Source of the DNA: Desulfuromonadaceae bacterium
GTDB lineage: Bacteria; Desulfobacterota; Desulfuromonadia; Geobacterales; Pseudopelobacteraceae
Assembly: GCA_028687585.1 (NCBI GenBank)
Contig: JAQTZV010000004.1
Location: 1 to 64,000 of the forward strand
Reading direction: 5' to 3'
DNA: 64,000 bases
Both the position numbers and the translations under genes were made by a program. The notes beneath the pieces were generated by a model. The model had not been told where the DNA came from. It saw only the letters and a list, made by a program, of their open reading frames with translations, and did no database searches. Position 1 is the stretch's first letter. The number at the start of each line of letters is the position of its first letter. Positions 18,000 to 26,680 of the stretch are shown piece by piece.

Positions 18000-20564
18000 C
18001 TAAACCTCTTCTGTACTCTCTTCTACATCCACATCCTCATCCACATCTTCTTCATCCTTCTCGGCCAGACGGGCAACCGCAACAACCTTCTCATTATCCT
18101 CGGTGTTCATAAGGGTGACCCCCTGCGTGTTACGACCGATGACCGAGAAACCGGAGACCGGCACCCGCAGGATTTTACCCTGGTCGGTGATTACCATCAG
18201 GTCGTGATCGTCTGCCACCTGCATGACGTTAACGACAGATCCGTTACGCTCGGTAGTTTTTATGGTAATAATGCCTTTGCCGCCGCGCGACTGATCACGA
18301 TACTCGTCAAGATCGGTGCGTTTACCGAAACCGTTTTCGCAGACAGTAAAAATAGTAGAACCGACGGCGGTATTATCAACGATTTCCATGCCGATCACGC
18401 GATCATCTTTGGCCAGGTTCATGCCGCGTACGCCACGGGTTGCGCGTCCGGTCGGGCGGACATCCTCCTCGTTGAACCGGATGGCTTTACCGTTTCTGGA
18501 AGCAAGGAAAATATCTTTGGTGCCATCGGTCAGGGCCACGGAGATCAGCTTATCACCCTCATCAAGATTGACGGCAATGATGCCGCCGACGCGGACGTTG
18601 GAGTAATCAACCAGAGAGGTTTTTTTGGTAACGCCATTTTGCGTAGCCATAAAAAGGTAGGTATTTTCACTGAACTCTTTGACCGGCAGGATGGTGGTAA
18701 TTTTTTCACCGGCCGAGACGTTGACCAGATTGACAACCGCCTTCCCTTTCGTGGTGCGGCTCCCCTCCGGAATTTCATAGACCTTGAGCCAGTACATACG
18801 TCCGGCATCGGTGAAACAGAGCAGGTAATCCTTGGTCGAAGCGATAAAGAGCTGCTCGACAAAATCCTCCTCTTTGGTCTTCATGCCGGTTTTGCCTTTG
18901 CCGCCCCGGCGCTGTGAGCGGTAAAGATCAACAGCACTCCGTTTGATGTAGCCGGTGTGCGAAATCGTCACCACCATTTCTTCGTCCTCAATGGTGTCTT
19001 CTCGTGAAATATCAGCGCTCTTGTCGGCGATCTCGGAGCGGCGTTTGTCACCAAAGCGGTCCCGGATCTCGGTTAATTCGCCGACGATGATCTTGAGAAT
19101 CTCGGTATCTGATGCCAGGATCTCCCGCAAACGGGCAATCAGTTTCATGATTTCATCATATTCGGCGATGATCTTGTCACGCTCAAGGCCGGTCAGGCGC
19201 TGCAGGCGCATCTCCAGAATTGCCTGAGCCTGAATTTCGGAGAGCTGCACCGAACTTTCAAAACCGACCGGACGCGGCAGGTTAAGCCGTGTCAGGAACT
19301 CCGGATCGGCAAACTTGCCATCCATCAAACCCTGCTTCGCTTCAGGAGGGGTCTTGGACTCACGAATCATCTCAATTACTGAGTCCAGCCAATCCAGAGC
19401 GATCTTGAGGCCTTCCAGAATATGTGCGCGAGCCAGCGCCTTCTTCAGCTCGAAGTTCGTGCGGCGGGTGACGACTTCGCAGCGATGCTCGACGAAACAG
19501 TCCATCATCTCGCGCAGTGTCAGTACCCGGGGACGGTTGTGAACAATTGCCAGCATGATGATGCCGAAAGAGACCTGCAGCTGGGACTGCTTGTAGAGCT
19601 GATTGAGCAGCACCTCGGCATTTTCGTCACGTTTGACCTCGATAACGATGCGCATCCCCTGGCGGTCGGATTCGTCGCGGATCTCGGTGATCCCCTCGAC
19701 CTTCTTCTCCTTGACCAGTTCAGCGATCTTCTCGATCAGCTTCGCCTTGTTGACCTGATACGGTAACTCGGTGACAATAATTGCCTGGCGCTCGGAACGC
19801 TTTGACGCCTCAACATGGGCCTTGGCACGGATCTGGATGATGCCGCGGCCGGTACTGTAGGCATCCCTGATACCCTGGCGGCCATAGATGGTGGCGCCGG
19901 TCGGGAAGTCGGGGCCGGGCACCATTTCCAACAGCTCTTCAAAATCGATCTGCGGGTTCTTAATCACGGCGATGATGCCGTCAATGATCTCGCCCAGGTT
20001 ATGCGGCGGAATATTGGTTGCCATGCCGACCGCAATTCCGGTCGAACCGTTAATCAGCAGATTGGGGAACTTGGACGGCAGCACCGTCGGTTCCAGCATC
20101 TCCTCGTTATAGTTCGGAACCATGCTGACGGTCTCTTTGTCCAGATCGGTCAGCAGTTCGTGGGAAAGCTGGCGCAGGCGGATCTCGGTATAACGCATCG
20201 CAGCCGGTCGGTCACCGTCGACTGAACCGAAGTTACCCTGACCGTCCACCAGCATGTAGCGCAGGGAAAAATCCTGAGCCATACGCACGATAGTATCGTA
20301 CGCGGCGGTATCACCATGCGGGTGGTACTTACCGATAACATCACCGACCACACGGGCAGATTTTTTGTACGGCTTGTTGTAGTCGTTGCTCATGTCGTAC
20401 ATGGCATACAGACAGCGACGATGCACCGGCTTGAGACCATCGCGCACGTCCGGCAGCGCTCGGCCGATGATAACCGACATGGCATAGTCCATGTAGGAGC
20501 GTTTCATCTCATCTTCAATATTTACCGATATCTTGTTGGTTGGGATTTCAGCGGGGATATGCAT
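18000..20564 (-). CDS. gyrA: DNA gyrase subunit A
   Basis: An 854-residue GyrA, the breakage-reunion subunit of the type II topoisomerase that introduces negative supercoils. The N-terminal winged-helix region holds the active-site tyrosine in [10 protein letters not shown] and the quinolone-determining segment [19 protein letters not shown], with Thr at the place of E. coli Ser83 and Asp kept at position 87. The C-terminal beta-pinwheel begins after residue 530 with the GyrA box ([11 protein letters not shown]), which separates gyrase from topoisomerase IV. The tail is very acidic ([18 protein letters not shown]). ATG at 20564. gyrB is not in the window. Confidence 0.97.
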   Translation of the reverse strand: MHIPAEIPTNKISVNIEDEMKRSYMDYAMSVIIGRALPDVRDGLKPVHRRCLYAMYDMSNDYNKPYKKSARVVGDVIGKYHPHGDTAAYDTIVRMAQDFSLRYMLVDGQGNFGSVDGDRPAAMRYTEIRLRQLSHELLTDLDKETVSMVPNYNEEMLEPTVLPSKFPNLLINGSTGIAVGMATNIPPHNLGEIIDGIIAVIKNPQIDFEELLEMVPGPDFPTGATIYGRQGIRDAYSTGRGIIQIRAKAHVEASKRSERQAIIVTELPYQVNKAKLIEKIAELVKEKKVEGITEIRDESDRQGMRIVIEVKRDENAEVLLNQLYKQSQLQVSFGIIMLAIVHNRPRVLTLREMMDCFVEHRCEVVTRRTNFELKKALARAHILEGLKIALDWLDSVIEMIRESKTPPEAKQGLMDGKFADPEFLTRLNLPRPVGFESSVQLSEIQAQAILEMRLQRLTGLERDKIIAEYDEIMKLIARLREILASDTEILKIIVGELTEIRDRFGDKRRSEIADKSADISREDTIEDEEMVVTISHTGYIKRSAVDLYRSQRRGGKGKTGMKTKEEDFVEQLFIASTKDYLLCFTDAGRMYWLKVYEIPEGSRTTKGKAVVNLVNVSAGEKITTILPVKEFSENTYLFMATQNGVTKKTSLVDYSNVRVGGIIAVNLDEGDKLISVALTDGTKDIFLASRNGKAIRFNEEDVRPTGRATRGVRGMNLAKDDRVIGMEIVDNTAVGSTIFTVCENGFGKRTDLDEYRDQSRGGKGIITIKTTERNGSVVNVMQVADDHDLMVITDQGKILRVPVSGFSVIGRNTQGVTLMNTEDNEKVVAVARLAEKDEEDVDEDVDVEESTEEV

Positions 20565-20929
20565 TGGTACCTCGTAGCAGTTTTTCTCATCGTTACAACG
20601 AGAAGCGTGTTGTGATTTTTATGTGCTGCAGTAATGAAATTGCACCGGTTACATTGGAATATTTCAGAGATAAATACCCGAAAAGCAAGCGGGTGAATGT
20701 ATCACAATTTCTCCGGCAAGTGAACCCTATAAATACGGCACCCGGGCTTGTGGTATTCGTATGCCTCCAATGTACTGCCCGGTGCGGGACTGAGTTGTTA
20801 ATAAAGCAGGTATCGCCGTTAAAGCCTACTGTACATGATTTCAGATTAGCCGACGCTTACAATAAATATGTTGCTATTTTTAAGATGACTTTGATATGGT
20901 TCGCGTCAGCAATACGAATTGCGACTGTA
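20565..20929. other. Divergent intergenic region, gyrA / riboswitch leader
   Basis: About 365 bp that must contain the gyrA promoter (minus strand) and the promoter of the riboswitch leader (plus strand). A plus-strand frame runs through it but shows no recognisable domain and no ribosome-binding site. The TTGCTA and ATATGG boxes near 20,870-20,900, about 17 bp apart, are a weak sigma-70 candidate for the leader. Confidence 0.4.
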
Positions 20930-21012
20930 GGTAAACGATAATACTAAACCGCCCGTGAGGGTGGGACGGAAAGCCTAAAGGGTCTCTTTGAGACAGCCGG
21001 GTTGCCGAAATA
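20930..21012 (+). ncRNA. GEMM-I riboswitch, copy 1 (cyclic dinucleotide; likely cGAMP-type)
   Basis: Conserved GEMM-I core: TAAACC at 20944-20950, a stem-loop (CGCCCGTGAGGGTG), GGGACGGAAAGCC, a second stem-loop, then GACAGCCGGGTTGCC. Aligning to Vc2 numbering, the base three positions before the AAACC block (position 20) is A instead of the G of c-di-GMP-specific aptamers. That change defines the GEMM-Ib class in Geobacter that responds to 3',3'-cGAMP. The 3' arm overlaps a terminator, so ligand binding should allow read-through. It is followed 134 bp later by a second copy. Confidence 0.85.
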
Positions 21013-21043
21013 TCTGACGATATGCGGCCCCGGCTGTTTTTTT
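20994..21043 (+). terminator. Intrinsic terminator of riboswitch 1
   Basis: CAGCCGGG plus GCCG and ATATC form the left arm; GATATGCGGCCCCGGCTG is the right arm; then seven T. The left arm is also the 3' side of the aptamer, so aptamer folding and terminator folding exclude each other. Confidence 0.8.
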
Positions 21044-21063
21044 GCGGGCGGCACATAACCCGA

Positions 21064-21145
21064 GATGCACGATAATACTAAACCGCCCGCGAGGGTGGGG
21101 CGGAAAGCCTATAGGGTCTCACCGAGACAGCCGGGTTGCCGAAAT
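21064..21145 (+). ncRNA. GEMM-I riboswitch, copy 2 (cyclic dinucleotide; likely cGAMP-type)
   Basis: Near-identical to copy 1: ACGATAATACTAAACC, a hairpin, GGGGCGGAAAGCC, a second hairpin and GACAGCCGGGTTGCC. The specificity base is again A. Two complete aptamer-terminator units in series should give tighter or more digital control of the gene at 21285 than a single unit. Confidence 0.85.
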
Positions 21146-21179
21146 ATCTCTACCGATATTCGGCAGCCCGGCTTTTTTT
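21129..21179 (+). terminator. Intrinsic terminator of riboswitch 2
   Basis: Long stem AGCCGGGTTGCCGAAATATC / GATATTCGGCAGCCCGGCT with a six-base loop and seven T. It shares its left arm with the aptamer and lies about 105 bp before the L,D-transpeptidase start codon. Confidence 0.85.
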
Positions 21180-21284
21180 ATGGGCAGTTGCAACGGGACC
21201 GGTTCCAGAGATGCAGCAGCGGAACAGCTGTTCCGGAAATCAAACGGGGGAGGTTTACATTATTGAAAGGACCAAAAGTTACCC

Positions 21285-22613
21285 ATGCGCCGAATCATTA
21301 AGCTGATAACCGTATCCAATACGCTTCGACTTATCGCTCTTTTTACCGTCATCGGATCTCTCAATGGATGCAGTACGGCAATGATACGAGCTCATGAGGA
21401 AGAGCAGCTTCCTCCTAAATATGTATATGCGGAAGAAAATTTTGAACGAAATGAGTTTTCCGTTGCAAAAGGGGATGATGTCATTGGTCAGTTGCGGTTC
21501 ATCACTCTTGAAAAGGGGGATACGCTACCGGATATTGCACGGCACTTCAGCCTGGGACTCAATGGAGTCAGTGCAACTAACCCGGGAGTGGATATATGGG
21601 TGCCCGAGCCCGGAAAACGTATCATGCTGCCCGTAAGTTTTATCCTGCCGGACGCTCCCAGAAAGGGCATCGTGATCAACCTGGCTGCAATGAGGCTTTT
21701 TCAATTTAAAGGAAATAGCCAGTCACTGACAGTGTTGACCTACCCGGTAGGTGTCGGTACCGAAGAACGTCCCTCTCCCCGAGGTCTTATGCGTGTGGAG
21801 CGCAAAGTGTACCGGCCGACCTGGCATGTACCGGCCTCAATTGCCAAGGATCATCTGAAAAAGGGAGATCCTCTGCCCGCTTCAGTCCTGCCGGGACCTC
21901 AAAATCCCCTGGGAGAATACGCGCTCTATTTAAGTGCGCCGAGTTATTTGATCCATGGCACGAATAAACCTGCCAGTATCGGTCTCAGGGCAACCAATGG
22001 CTGCATACGACTTTATCCGGAAAGCGTTAAAAAACTATATGAGAACACTCCGGCTAAAACAGCGGTAAGCATGGTTAACCAGCCATATCTCCTCGGTCAA
22101 AGCGATGGAGTGGTTTACCTGGAAGTCCATGCGTCAACGGAAGAGTCAGACAGTGCAGAGTTTGACAAGATCTATGCAAAATTGAGAACTATTGAAAAAG
22201 AATCGGGGCGCCCGCTTGACTGGAATAAAGTAAAGAACGTATTAGCCGAGGCCCGCGGGATTCCCGTTCCCATATTCGAGATCAGCCCAGGAAGTGGAAA
22301 GGTGGTTGCGGAACCCGTGGAAGTCAAGCATCCAGGCGAATTATATGGCAAACCGAAAATACCGGAACTGAAAACAGATGCGTGGTCTGTTTTGGCTGCT
22401 GATCTGCGTGACGAGAATGATGCGATGAGGCTCGCCGCCATTATCAACCACCAGGGCCCGCAAATTCCGGCACGGGTGATATCAAAAGACGCTGGCTACC
22501 GTGTTGTCGCCGGCCCTTTCGATGATATCAAAGAGGCCAAAGATGCAATCAAGCGCTTGAAAATTGATTTGGAAATAGATGGCAGGTTGATTGGACCTGT
22601 CAAAAATAGATAG
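21285..22613 (+). CDS. L,D-transpeptidase (YkuD) lipoprotein with LysM and SPOR-like domains
   Basis: A 442-residue predicted lipoprotein (hydrophobic segment, then lipobox SLNGC near residue 29). A LysM-like peptidoglycan-binding segment follows (FITLEKGDTLPDIARHFSLG), then a YkuD catalytic domain at about residues 125-270 with SYLIHGTNKPASIGLRATNGCIRL. The His and Cys of the active site are visible; the usual Ser-His before Gly-Cys is Thr-Asn. The C-terminal 70 residues (AWSVLAADLRDENDAMRLAA) resemble a SPOR peptidoglycan-binding domain. YkuD enzymes make 3-3 crosslinks or attach lipoproteins to peptidoglycan. Two riboswitches precede the gene. The stop codon abuts a 177-bp repeat element. 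Confidence 0.85.
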   Translation: MRRIIKLITVSNTLRLIALFTVIGSLNGCSTAMIRAHEEEQLPPKYVYAEENFERNEFSVAKGDDVIGQLRFITLEKGDTLPDIARHFSLGLNGVSATNPGVDIWVPEPGKRIMLPVSFILPDAPRKGIVINLAAMRLFQFKGNSQSLTVLTYPVGVGTEERPSPRGLMRVERKVYRPTWHVPASIAKDHLKKGDPLPASVLPGPQNPLGEYALYLSAPSYLIHGTNKPASIGLRATNGCIRLYPESVKKLYENTPAKTAVSMVNQPYLLGQSDGVVYLEVHASTEESDSAEFDKIYAKLRTIEKESGRPLDWNKVKNVLAEARGIPVPIFEISPGSGKVVAEPVEVKHPGELYGKPKIPELKTDAWSVLAADLRDENDAMRLAAIINHQGPQIPARVISKDAGYRVVAGPFDDIKEAKDAIKRLKIDLEIDGRLIGPVKNR

Positions 22614-22788
22614 TTTCCGTCCGGAAAAGGTGCTTTTTCCCCCTGGCGGCGTCAATCTTCGGCTTTGCTTGTGCGGCGTACCGGTGTACGCCTCCGCGCA
22701 ACTCCTTGATTTCCTTGCCAGGAGAAAAAATCCCCGCTTTCCAAATCGGAAACCAGCAGTTTCTGTCCGGAGTTTCCGGACAGAAACT
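22612..22788 (+). repeat. 177-bp MITE-like element, copy 1
   Basis: Ends in 16-bp near-perfect inverted repeats (AGTTTCCGTCCGGAAA and the complement of TTTCCGGACAGAAACT). Inside is a perfect palindrome GGCGTACCGGTGTACGCC and another inverted pair (CCCCCTGGC / GCCAGGAG). It is flanked on both sides by AGAT, a possible 4-bp target duplication. A second copy of exactly the same length lies at 26504-26680 in the same orientation. It encodes no protein. It starts inside the stop codon of the transpeptidase gene. Confidence 0.85.
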
Positions 22789-22815
22789 AGATTGTTGAGA
22801 GAGGAGGTGATAACG

Positions 22816-23181
22816 ATGAAGAGGAATCTTTTGGTGATTGCAATGATGCTTGTTTTTGCTGGTACTTTGGGAGGTTGTGCGACAACAGGTGACCTTGAGA
22901 AAGTTCAGTCTCAGCAGATGATGACCGGCGCGAAAGCAGATCAGGCTGCGCAGGATGCGCAGGCTGCCAAGACGGCAGCTGATGCCGCCACGGTAAAGGC
23001 GGAGGCTGCTGCAACCCGGGCAGAAAATGCTCTGAAGATGGCAGAAGAAAGGGCGAAGATCGCAGATGAGAAGTCGAAGATCGCAGACGAGAAGTCGAAG
23101 ATAGCAGATGAAAGGGCGTATATCGCAGATGAAAAGGCGAAGAAAGCTGACGACGTTTTCCGCAAATCAATGAGGAAGTAA
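22816..23181 (+). CDS. Braun-type alanine-zipper lipoprotein (Lpp-like)
   Basis: Start at the ATG at 22816, which has the ideal ribosome-binding site GGAGGTGATAACG; the longer frame runs through the repeat element and is rejected. The 121-residue product has a lipoprotein signal (MLVFAGTLGGC) and then a long helix with Ala every few residues. The C-terminal part is built of seven-residue repeats (AKIADEK, SKIADEK, SKIADER, AYIADEK), ending FRKSMRK. The C-terminal Arg-Lys matches E. coli Braun lipoprotein, where the last Lys is joined to peptidoglycan by L,D-transpeptidases; such enzymes flank this gene on both sides. It probably tethers the outer membrane to the cell wall. Confidence 0.75.
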   Translation: MKRNLLVIAMMLVFAGTLGGCATTGDLEKVQSQQMMTGAKADQAAQDAQAAKTAADAATVKAEAAATRAENALKMAEERAKIADEKSKIADEKSKIADERAYIADEKAKKADDVFRKSMRK

Positions 23182-23234
23182 GTCAGAGTTATGCGGAGCT
23201 GTTACGTTGTTGATGAGTGCTCCGCAAAGGAAGT

Positions 23235-23262
23235 GGCAGGGTAGTGATACCCTGCCGCTCCC
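23235..23262 (+). terminator. Hairpin after the Lpp-like gene, possible terminator
   Basis: Perfect 9-bp stem GGCAGGGTA / TACCCTGCC with a four-base loop; the T tail is weak (CTCCCTTTAT). A second hairpin (GCGGAGC / GCTCCGC) lies just before it. Confidence 0.45.
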
Positions 23263-23318
23263 TTTATGCTTAAACCGTTCGGTAAAATGCTTTGGATATA
23301 TCAGAAAGAGGAAGAGGA

Positions 23319-24287
23319 ATGGTTCTGCGATCATCAAGCGTATTCTTTGTCTGCATCATACTGGTGCCAATGCTGATATGTGGATGTAGTCACTTTAATG
23401 ATGGATTTCAGGCCAAGTCAGCCTTCAGGGAAGCGAATAATTTATTCAGCCAGGGAAACTACAATGCCTCGCTGGCCACATATCAGCAGATTATTGAAAA
23501 AGAGCCCACGGCTGGAGACAGGGCTCTTTTCGAGATGGCTATTATTTATGCGTACCCAGGGAATGTGCAAAAAGATTATCTGAAATCTCAGGAATGTTTT
23601 CAGAAAATCATCAAGGATTATCCGGAGAGCGGCTACAAAAAAGACAGTGAGATTATGCTGTTTAATATCAACAATGTCATTGCTAAAGATACAACGATTG
23701 CTACGCAGCAGGCACAGATTGAGGCGCTCCGACAAGAGGTTCAAGGAAGAGGGAATGAGAGTGTTGCCCTGCAAAAAAAGATTAAATCGCTCGAACAAGA
23801 GGTTACGAGCAAAGAGAATGAGATTGTTGCGCTGAAAAATGAGGTTTATGCAATCCGGAAGGGACCGGCAGACAAGGTTCTGATAGCAAAGAAAGAGCGA
23901 CGATTGACGTTGATCTCCAAGGGCACGGTGCTCAAAACCTACCAGATTGCCTTGGGGGGAAACCCGATTGGTCCAAAAGAACGGCAGGGCGATAACAAAA
24001 CCCCGGAAGGAACCTACGTCATCGATGCAAGAAACAAAAACAGCCGGTATCACCAATCACTTCATATTTCCTATCCAAACGAGAACGATAAAAAAAGAGC
24101 AAAAGAGCGTGGTGTTGCTCCGGGCGGAGATATCATGATCCACGGCATTAAGAACGGATTCTCGTGGGTTGGTGATTTGCACAGAGAAGCTGACTGGACG
24201 AAAGGGTGCATTGCCGTTACGGACGAAGAAATAGAGGAAATTGACACGTTAGTGCCTAATGGGACGATCGTTGAGATACGGCCATGA
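23319..24287 (+). CDS. L,D-transpeptidase (YafK/YkuD-like) lipoprotein with coiled coil
   Basis: Started at the ATG at 23319 (AGAGGAAGAGGA upstream); a TTG 27 bases earlier is less likely. The 322-residue product has a lipobox (LVPMLICGC), a TPR-like helical part (ANNLFSQGNYNASLATYQQI), a coiled coil at about residues 130-175 (KKIKSLEQEVTSKENEIVAL), and a C-terminal YkuD domain with IMIHGIKNGF and the active-site motif DWTKGCIAVTDEE. It is a second peptidoglycan L,D-transpeptidase, of the YafK type; the E. coli YafK (DpaA) member releases Braun lipoprotein from the wall, so this one could oppose the enzyme at 21285. That last point is inference. Confidence 0.8.
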   Translation: MVLRSSSVFFVCIILVPMLICGCSHFNDGFQAKSAFREANNLFSQGNYNASLATYQQIIEKEPTAGDRALFEMAIIYAYPGNVQKDYLKSQECFQKIIKDYPESGYKKDSEIMLFNINNVIAKDTTIATQQAQIEALRQEVQGRGNESVALQKKIKSLEQEVTSKENEIVALKNEVYAIRKGPADKVLIAKKERRLTLISKGTVLKTYQIALGGNPIGPKERQGDNKTPEGTYVIDARNKNSRYHQSLHISYPNENDKKRAKERGVAPGGDIMIHGIKNGFSWVGDLHREADWTKGCIAVTDEEIEEIDTLVPNGTIVEIRP

Positions 24288-24304
24288 AGACTTCTCTGAA
24301 AAGG

Positions 24305-24688
24305 TCATCCTTCTCGAAAATCTTCAGCTAATCGCCGCAGATATTTTTTGTGCTCAACCACTGCCATATCGACTTCCGAAGATAGCATTTCCAGCATGAC
24401 ATCAAGGCGGGTCTCGGTTTCGCTGTCATATGCAACGAACTTTATTCCGGCCATACCAAAGGTAATATTCACCAGTTCGGCACTGAAATGAAGGGGAAAT
24501 TCTTCCCCATCAAGATAAACCGACAAATCATATTCACTTCCCTTCGGAAAATACGTGCCAGGTTCCAGGCGAACCAAAGCTCCGCTCTTGGATATGTTTT
24601 CCAGTTGTCCATGATGGATGATGTTATTTTGGCTTAAAATGGTTCGTGTAGAAAGCTTTACTCGGTGAAATTTCCTTTTTTCTGTCAT
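24305..24688 (-). CDS. PilZ domain protein (c-di-GMP receptor)
   Basis: A 127-residue single-domain protein. The c-di-GMP-binding signature is present: RKFHRVKL (basic RxxxR stretch) at the N-terminus, then ENISKSGALVRL (the D/NxSxxG element) about 25 residues later, then a beta-barrel with AELVNITFGMAGIKFVAY. It should bind c-di-GMP and act by protein contact. RBS GAGGAGATGAA precedes the ATG. It is convergent with the transpeptidase gene (17 bp apart) and downstream of the cardiolipin synthase gene on the same strand. Confidence 0.85.
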   Translation of the reverse strand: MTEKRKFHRVKLSTRTILSQNNIIHHGQLENISKSGALVRLEPGTYFPKGSEYDLSVYLDGEEFPLHFSAELVNITFGMAGIKFVAYDSETETRLDVMLEMLSSEVDMAVVEHKKYLRRLAEDFREG

Positions 24689-24742
24689 TTCATCTCCTCA
24701 TCCTCTTTAATTGATACTGCAAGATGATTCCGCTCAATTATT

Positions 24743-26176
24743 TCAGAGATATGGTGAAAAGAGCCGGGCCAGGTTATCCCGGAGTTTCAGTCGCAGCGGA
24801 CGTTGCTCAACCTCCTGAAGCGTCATTTCGTGGGAACAGGCAAAAGCCAGTTCAAAATGCCGGTGTATGGTCGCTGAGAGTTCGACGTCAAACACGCTCA
24901 AATTAAGCTCAAAATTCAGCCGCAAGCTGCGTGTGTCCAAATTGGCAGATCCAATGAGTGACCATATGTTGTCTGCCAGCAGCAGTTTTGTATGGACAAA
25001 AGGTGGGGGTTGATAAAATACCCTGATACCGCTGGCTTGTAGTTCCCACAGCATGGCGCGACTTGCCCAGTCAACAAAGGGGAGGTTGTTGTTCCCGGGA
25101 AGAACGATACGAATGTCAACGCCTCGAAGTTTGGCAGTAACAAGGGCTGATATTATTTCGCGGTCAGGAATAAAGTACGGGGTCATGATATACACATTTT
25201 TTTTTGCGCAAGAAAGGGCCCCTATAATGATCTGTTCAATCTTGCGGAATTCCCGGTCCGGTCCATCTGAAACACAGCATGCCAGTGCGTTCCCGCTCGG
25301 CTCGATCACCGGGAAAAAACAATGGTTATGCAATTTCTCACCGGTTACAAAATACCAGTCTCCCAAAAAAGTCCCCTGAAGATCGGCAACCACAGGACCT
25401 GTTACGCTGAAATGCACATCATGAATGGAATCAATTACTGATGAAGAGGCATGAAGGTGGCGGCTGCGAATATTCATACCGCCGGTGAACGCTTCTTGCC
25501 CGTCAACAATCAGAAGTTTTCTATGGTTGCGTAAGTTGATGTATGCGCCGTGGCGGAGCGGCAGATAGCGAACAAGCTGTACCTGTGTGCCTCGAAAAGC
25601 CATGCGTGGTGATCTGCGGCTGTACTTCTCACCCAGTGAATCGATGATGACCCGTACTTCGACTCCGCGATCAGCCGCCTCTATCAGGTGTTCTACAAAT
25701 TCCGCCCCGATGCCGTCAGCATCAAAGATGTAACTCGACAGGTTAATGGTTTCCTGAGCACGCCGAATGGCAACCAGCATGGCAGGGTAGGCTGATTCAC
25801 CGCCTATCAGAGCGACAATACGATTTCCTTCATGCTGGCGAGTAGTGGAAATTCTCTCTTCAATATGGAGAAGGTCCGATAGATGCACGGCGCAATCCGG
25901 AAGCTGTGGTTTGAAACGTATTTGATCTTCCGGGGGAAATATTTCAGTCCGGCTCAGCCAACGGCCACTTTCCTGCCAACTTCTGGCCCGCCGGGAGATG
26001 CGGTTTATCCCCATGCACCAATAACAGATTGGGCCGACCAACGGCATAGTCAGGTTCAGGCTCACCCATACGAGGGCCGAACGGGAATCGCGCTTATAGA
26101 GCAGCGCATGACCTGCTGCAGTGAGTGACAGCAGGAGGGAAAAGGCAACAACAAGTGCGATCAGAAGGTGATCCAA
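24743..26176 (-). CDS. cls: Cardiolipin synthase (phospholipase D family)
   Basis: A 477-residue protein with two N-terminal membrane spans (LLIALVVAFSLLLSLTAAG and LVWVSLNLTMPLVGPICYW) and two PLD catalytic motifs: HRKLLIVDGQEAFTGGMN around residue 220 and VHTKLLLADNIWSLIGSANLD around residue 395, both complete HxKxxxxD. It condenses two phosphatidylglycerol molecules to cardiolipin at the inner membrane. The frame begins with TTG (26176), three bases after the stop of the Rieske gene, so the two are probably cotranscribed. Confidence 0.93.
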   Translation of the reverse strand: MDHLLIALVVAFSLLLSLTAAGHALLYKRDSRSALVWVSLNLTMPLVGPICYWCMGINRISRRARSWQESGRWLSRTEIFPPEDQIRFKPQLPDCAVHLSDLLHIEERISTTRQHEGNRIVALIGGESAYPAMLVAIRRAQETINLSSYIFDADGIGAEFVEHLIEAADRGVEVRVIIDSLGEKYSRRSPRMAFRGTQVQLVRYLPLRHGAYINLRNHRKLLIVDGQEAFTGGMNIRSRHLHASSSVIDSIHDVHFSVTGPVVADLQGTFLGDWYFVTGEKLHNHCFFPVIEPSGNALACCVSDGPDREFRKIEQIIIGALSCAKKNVYIMTPYFIPDREIISALVTAKLRGVDIRIVLPGNNNLPFVDWASRAMLWELQASGIRVFYQPPPFVHTKLLLADNIWSLIGSANLDTRSLRLNFELNLSVFDVELSATIHRHFELAFACSHEMTLQEVEQRPLRLKLRDNLARLFSPYL

Positions 26177-26179
26177 GAA

Positions 26180-26479
26180 TCAGCCCAGATCTACCAGAAT
26201 AGCATCTCCGTTCAGTTGCACCGGAAATGTTGCCAGTACCAATTCCGGGTGTTCGGCGCAATGACCGTCTTTCAGGTTAAAACGGTAGCCGTGCCGCGGA
26301 CAGGAGATAAAGCCATCCTTCACTATTGCAGCAGCCAGCGGGCTTCCCTGATGGGGACACTCATTTTCAACGGCATAAATGGTTCCTTTGACGTTGACCA
26401 GCAAAATCTCCCTGCCTGAGACAGAAACAACCTTTTTCCCGAAATTGGGAACTTCACTGACTGTTGCGACGGTATCCAT
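26180..26479 (-). CDS. Rieske-type [2Fe-2S] ferredoxin
   Basis: Started at the ATG at 26479 (GAGGGGG six bases upstream); the longer frame would run into the repeat element. The 99-residue product has the Rieske cluster ligands CPHQGSPL and CPRHGYRF separated by about 16 residues, giving two Cys and two His, as in small NirD-like or dioxygenase-type ferredoxins. It is soluble (no signal or membrane span) and probably carries electrons to an unknown oxidoreductase. Its promoter region is occupied by the second MITE-like copy, 24 bp upstream of the start codon. Confidence 0.9.
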   Translation of the reverse strand: MDTVATVSEVPNFGKKVVSVSGREILLVNVKGTIYAVENECPHQGSPLAAAIVKDGFISCPRHGYRFNLKDGHCAEHPELVLATFPVQLNGDAILVDLG

Positions 26480-26503
26480 GCAATCCCCCTCTGACCAGTA
26501 GTT

Positions 26504-26680
26504 AGTTTCCGTCCGGAAAGGGTGCTTTTTCCCCCTGGCGGTGTCAATCTTCGGCTTTGCTTGTGCGGCGTACCGGTGTACGCCTCCGCGCAAATCCTTG
26601 ATTTCCTTGCCAGGAGAAAAAATCCCCGCTTTCCAAATCGGTAACCGGCAGTTTCTGTCAGGAGTTTCCGGACAGAAACT
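26504..26680 (+). repeat. 177-bp MITE-like element, copy 2
   Basis: Same length and orientation as the element at 22612-22788 and nearly identical to it, with only scattered substitutions. It has the same 16-bp inverted ends and the same central palindrome. The flanks are AGTT on the left and GGTT on the right, so a target duplication is possible but imperfect. It lies immediately upstream of the Rieske gene. Confidence 0.85.

Noticed and set aside
20540-20941. Plus-strand frame overlapping the gyrA start
   Set aside because: Overlaps the gyrA start, has no ribosome-binding site and no family resemblance, and runs into the riboswitch.
22591-22815. N-terminal extension of the Lpp-like gene through the MITE-like element
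   Set aside because: The extension is encoded by the repeat, whereas the ATG at 22816 has an ideal ribosome-binding site followed at once by a lipoprotein signal.
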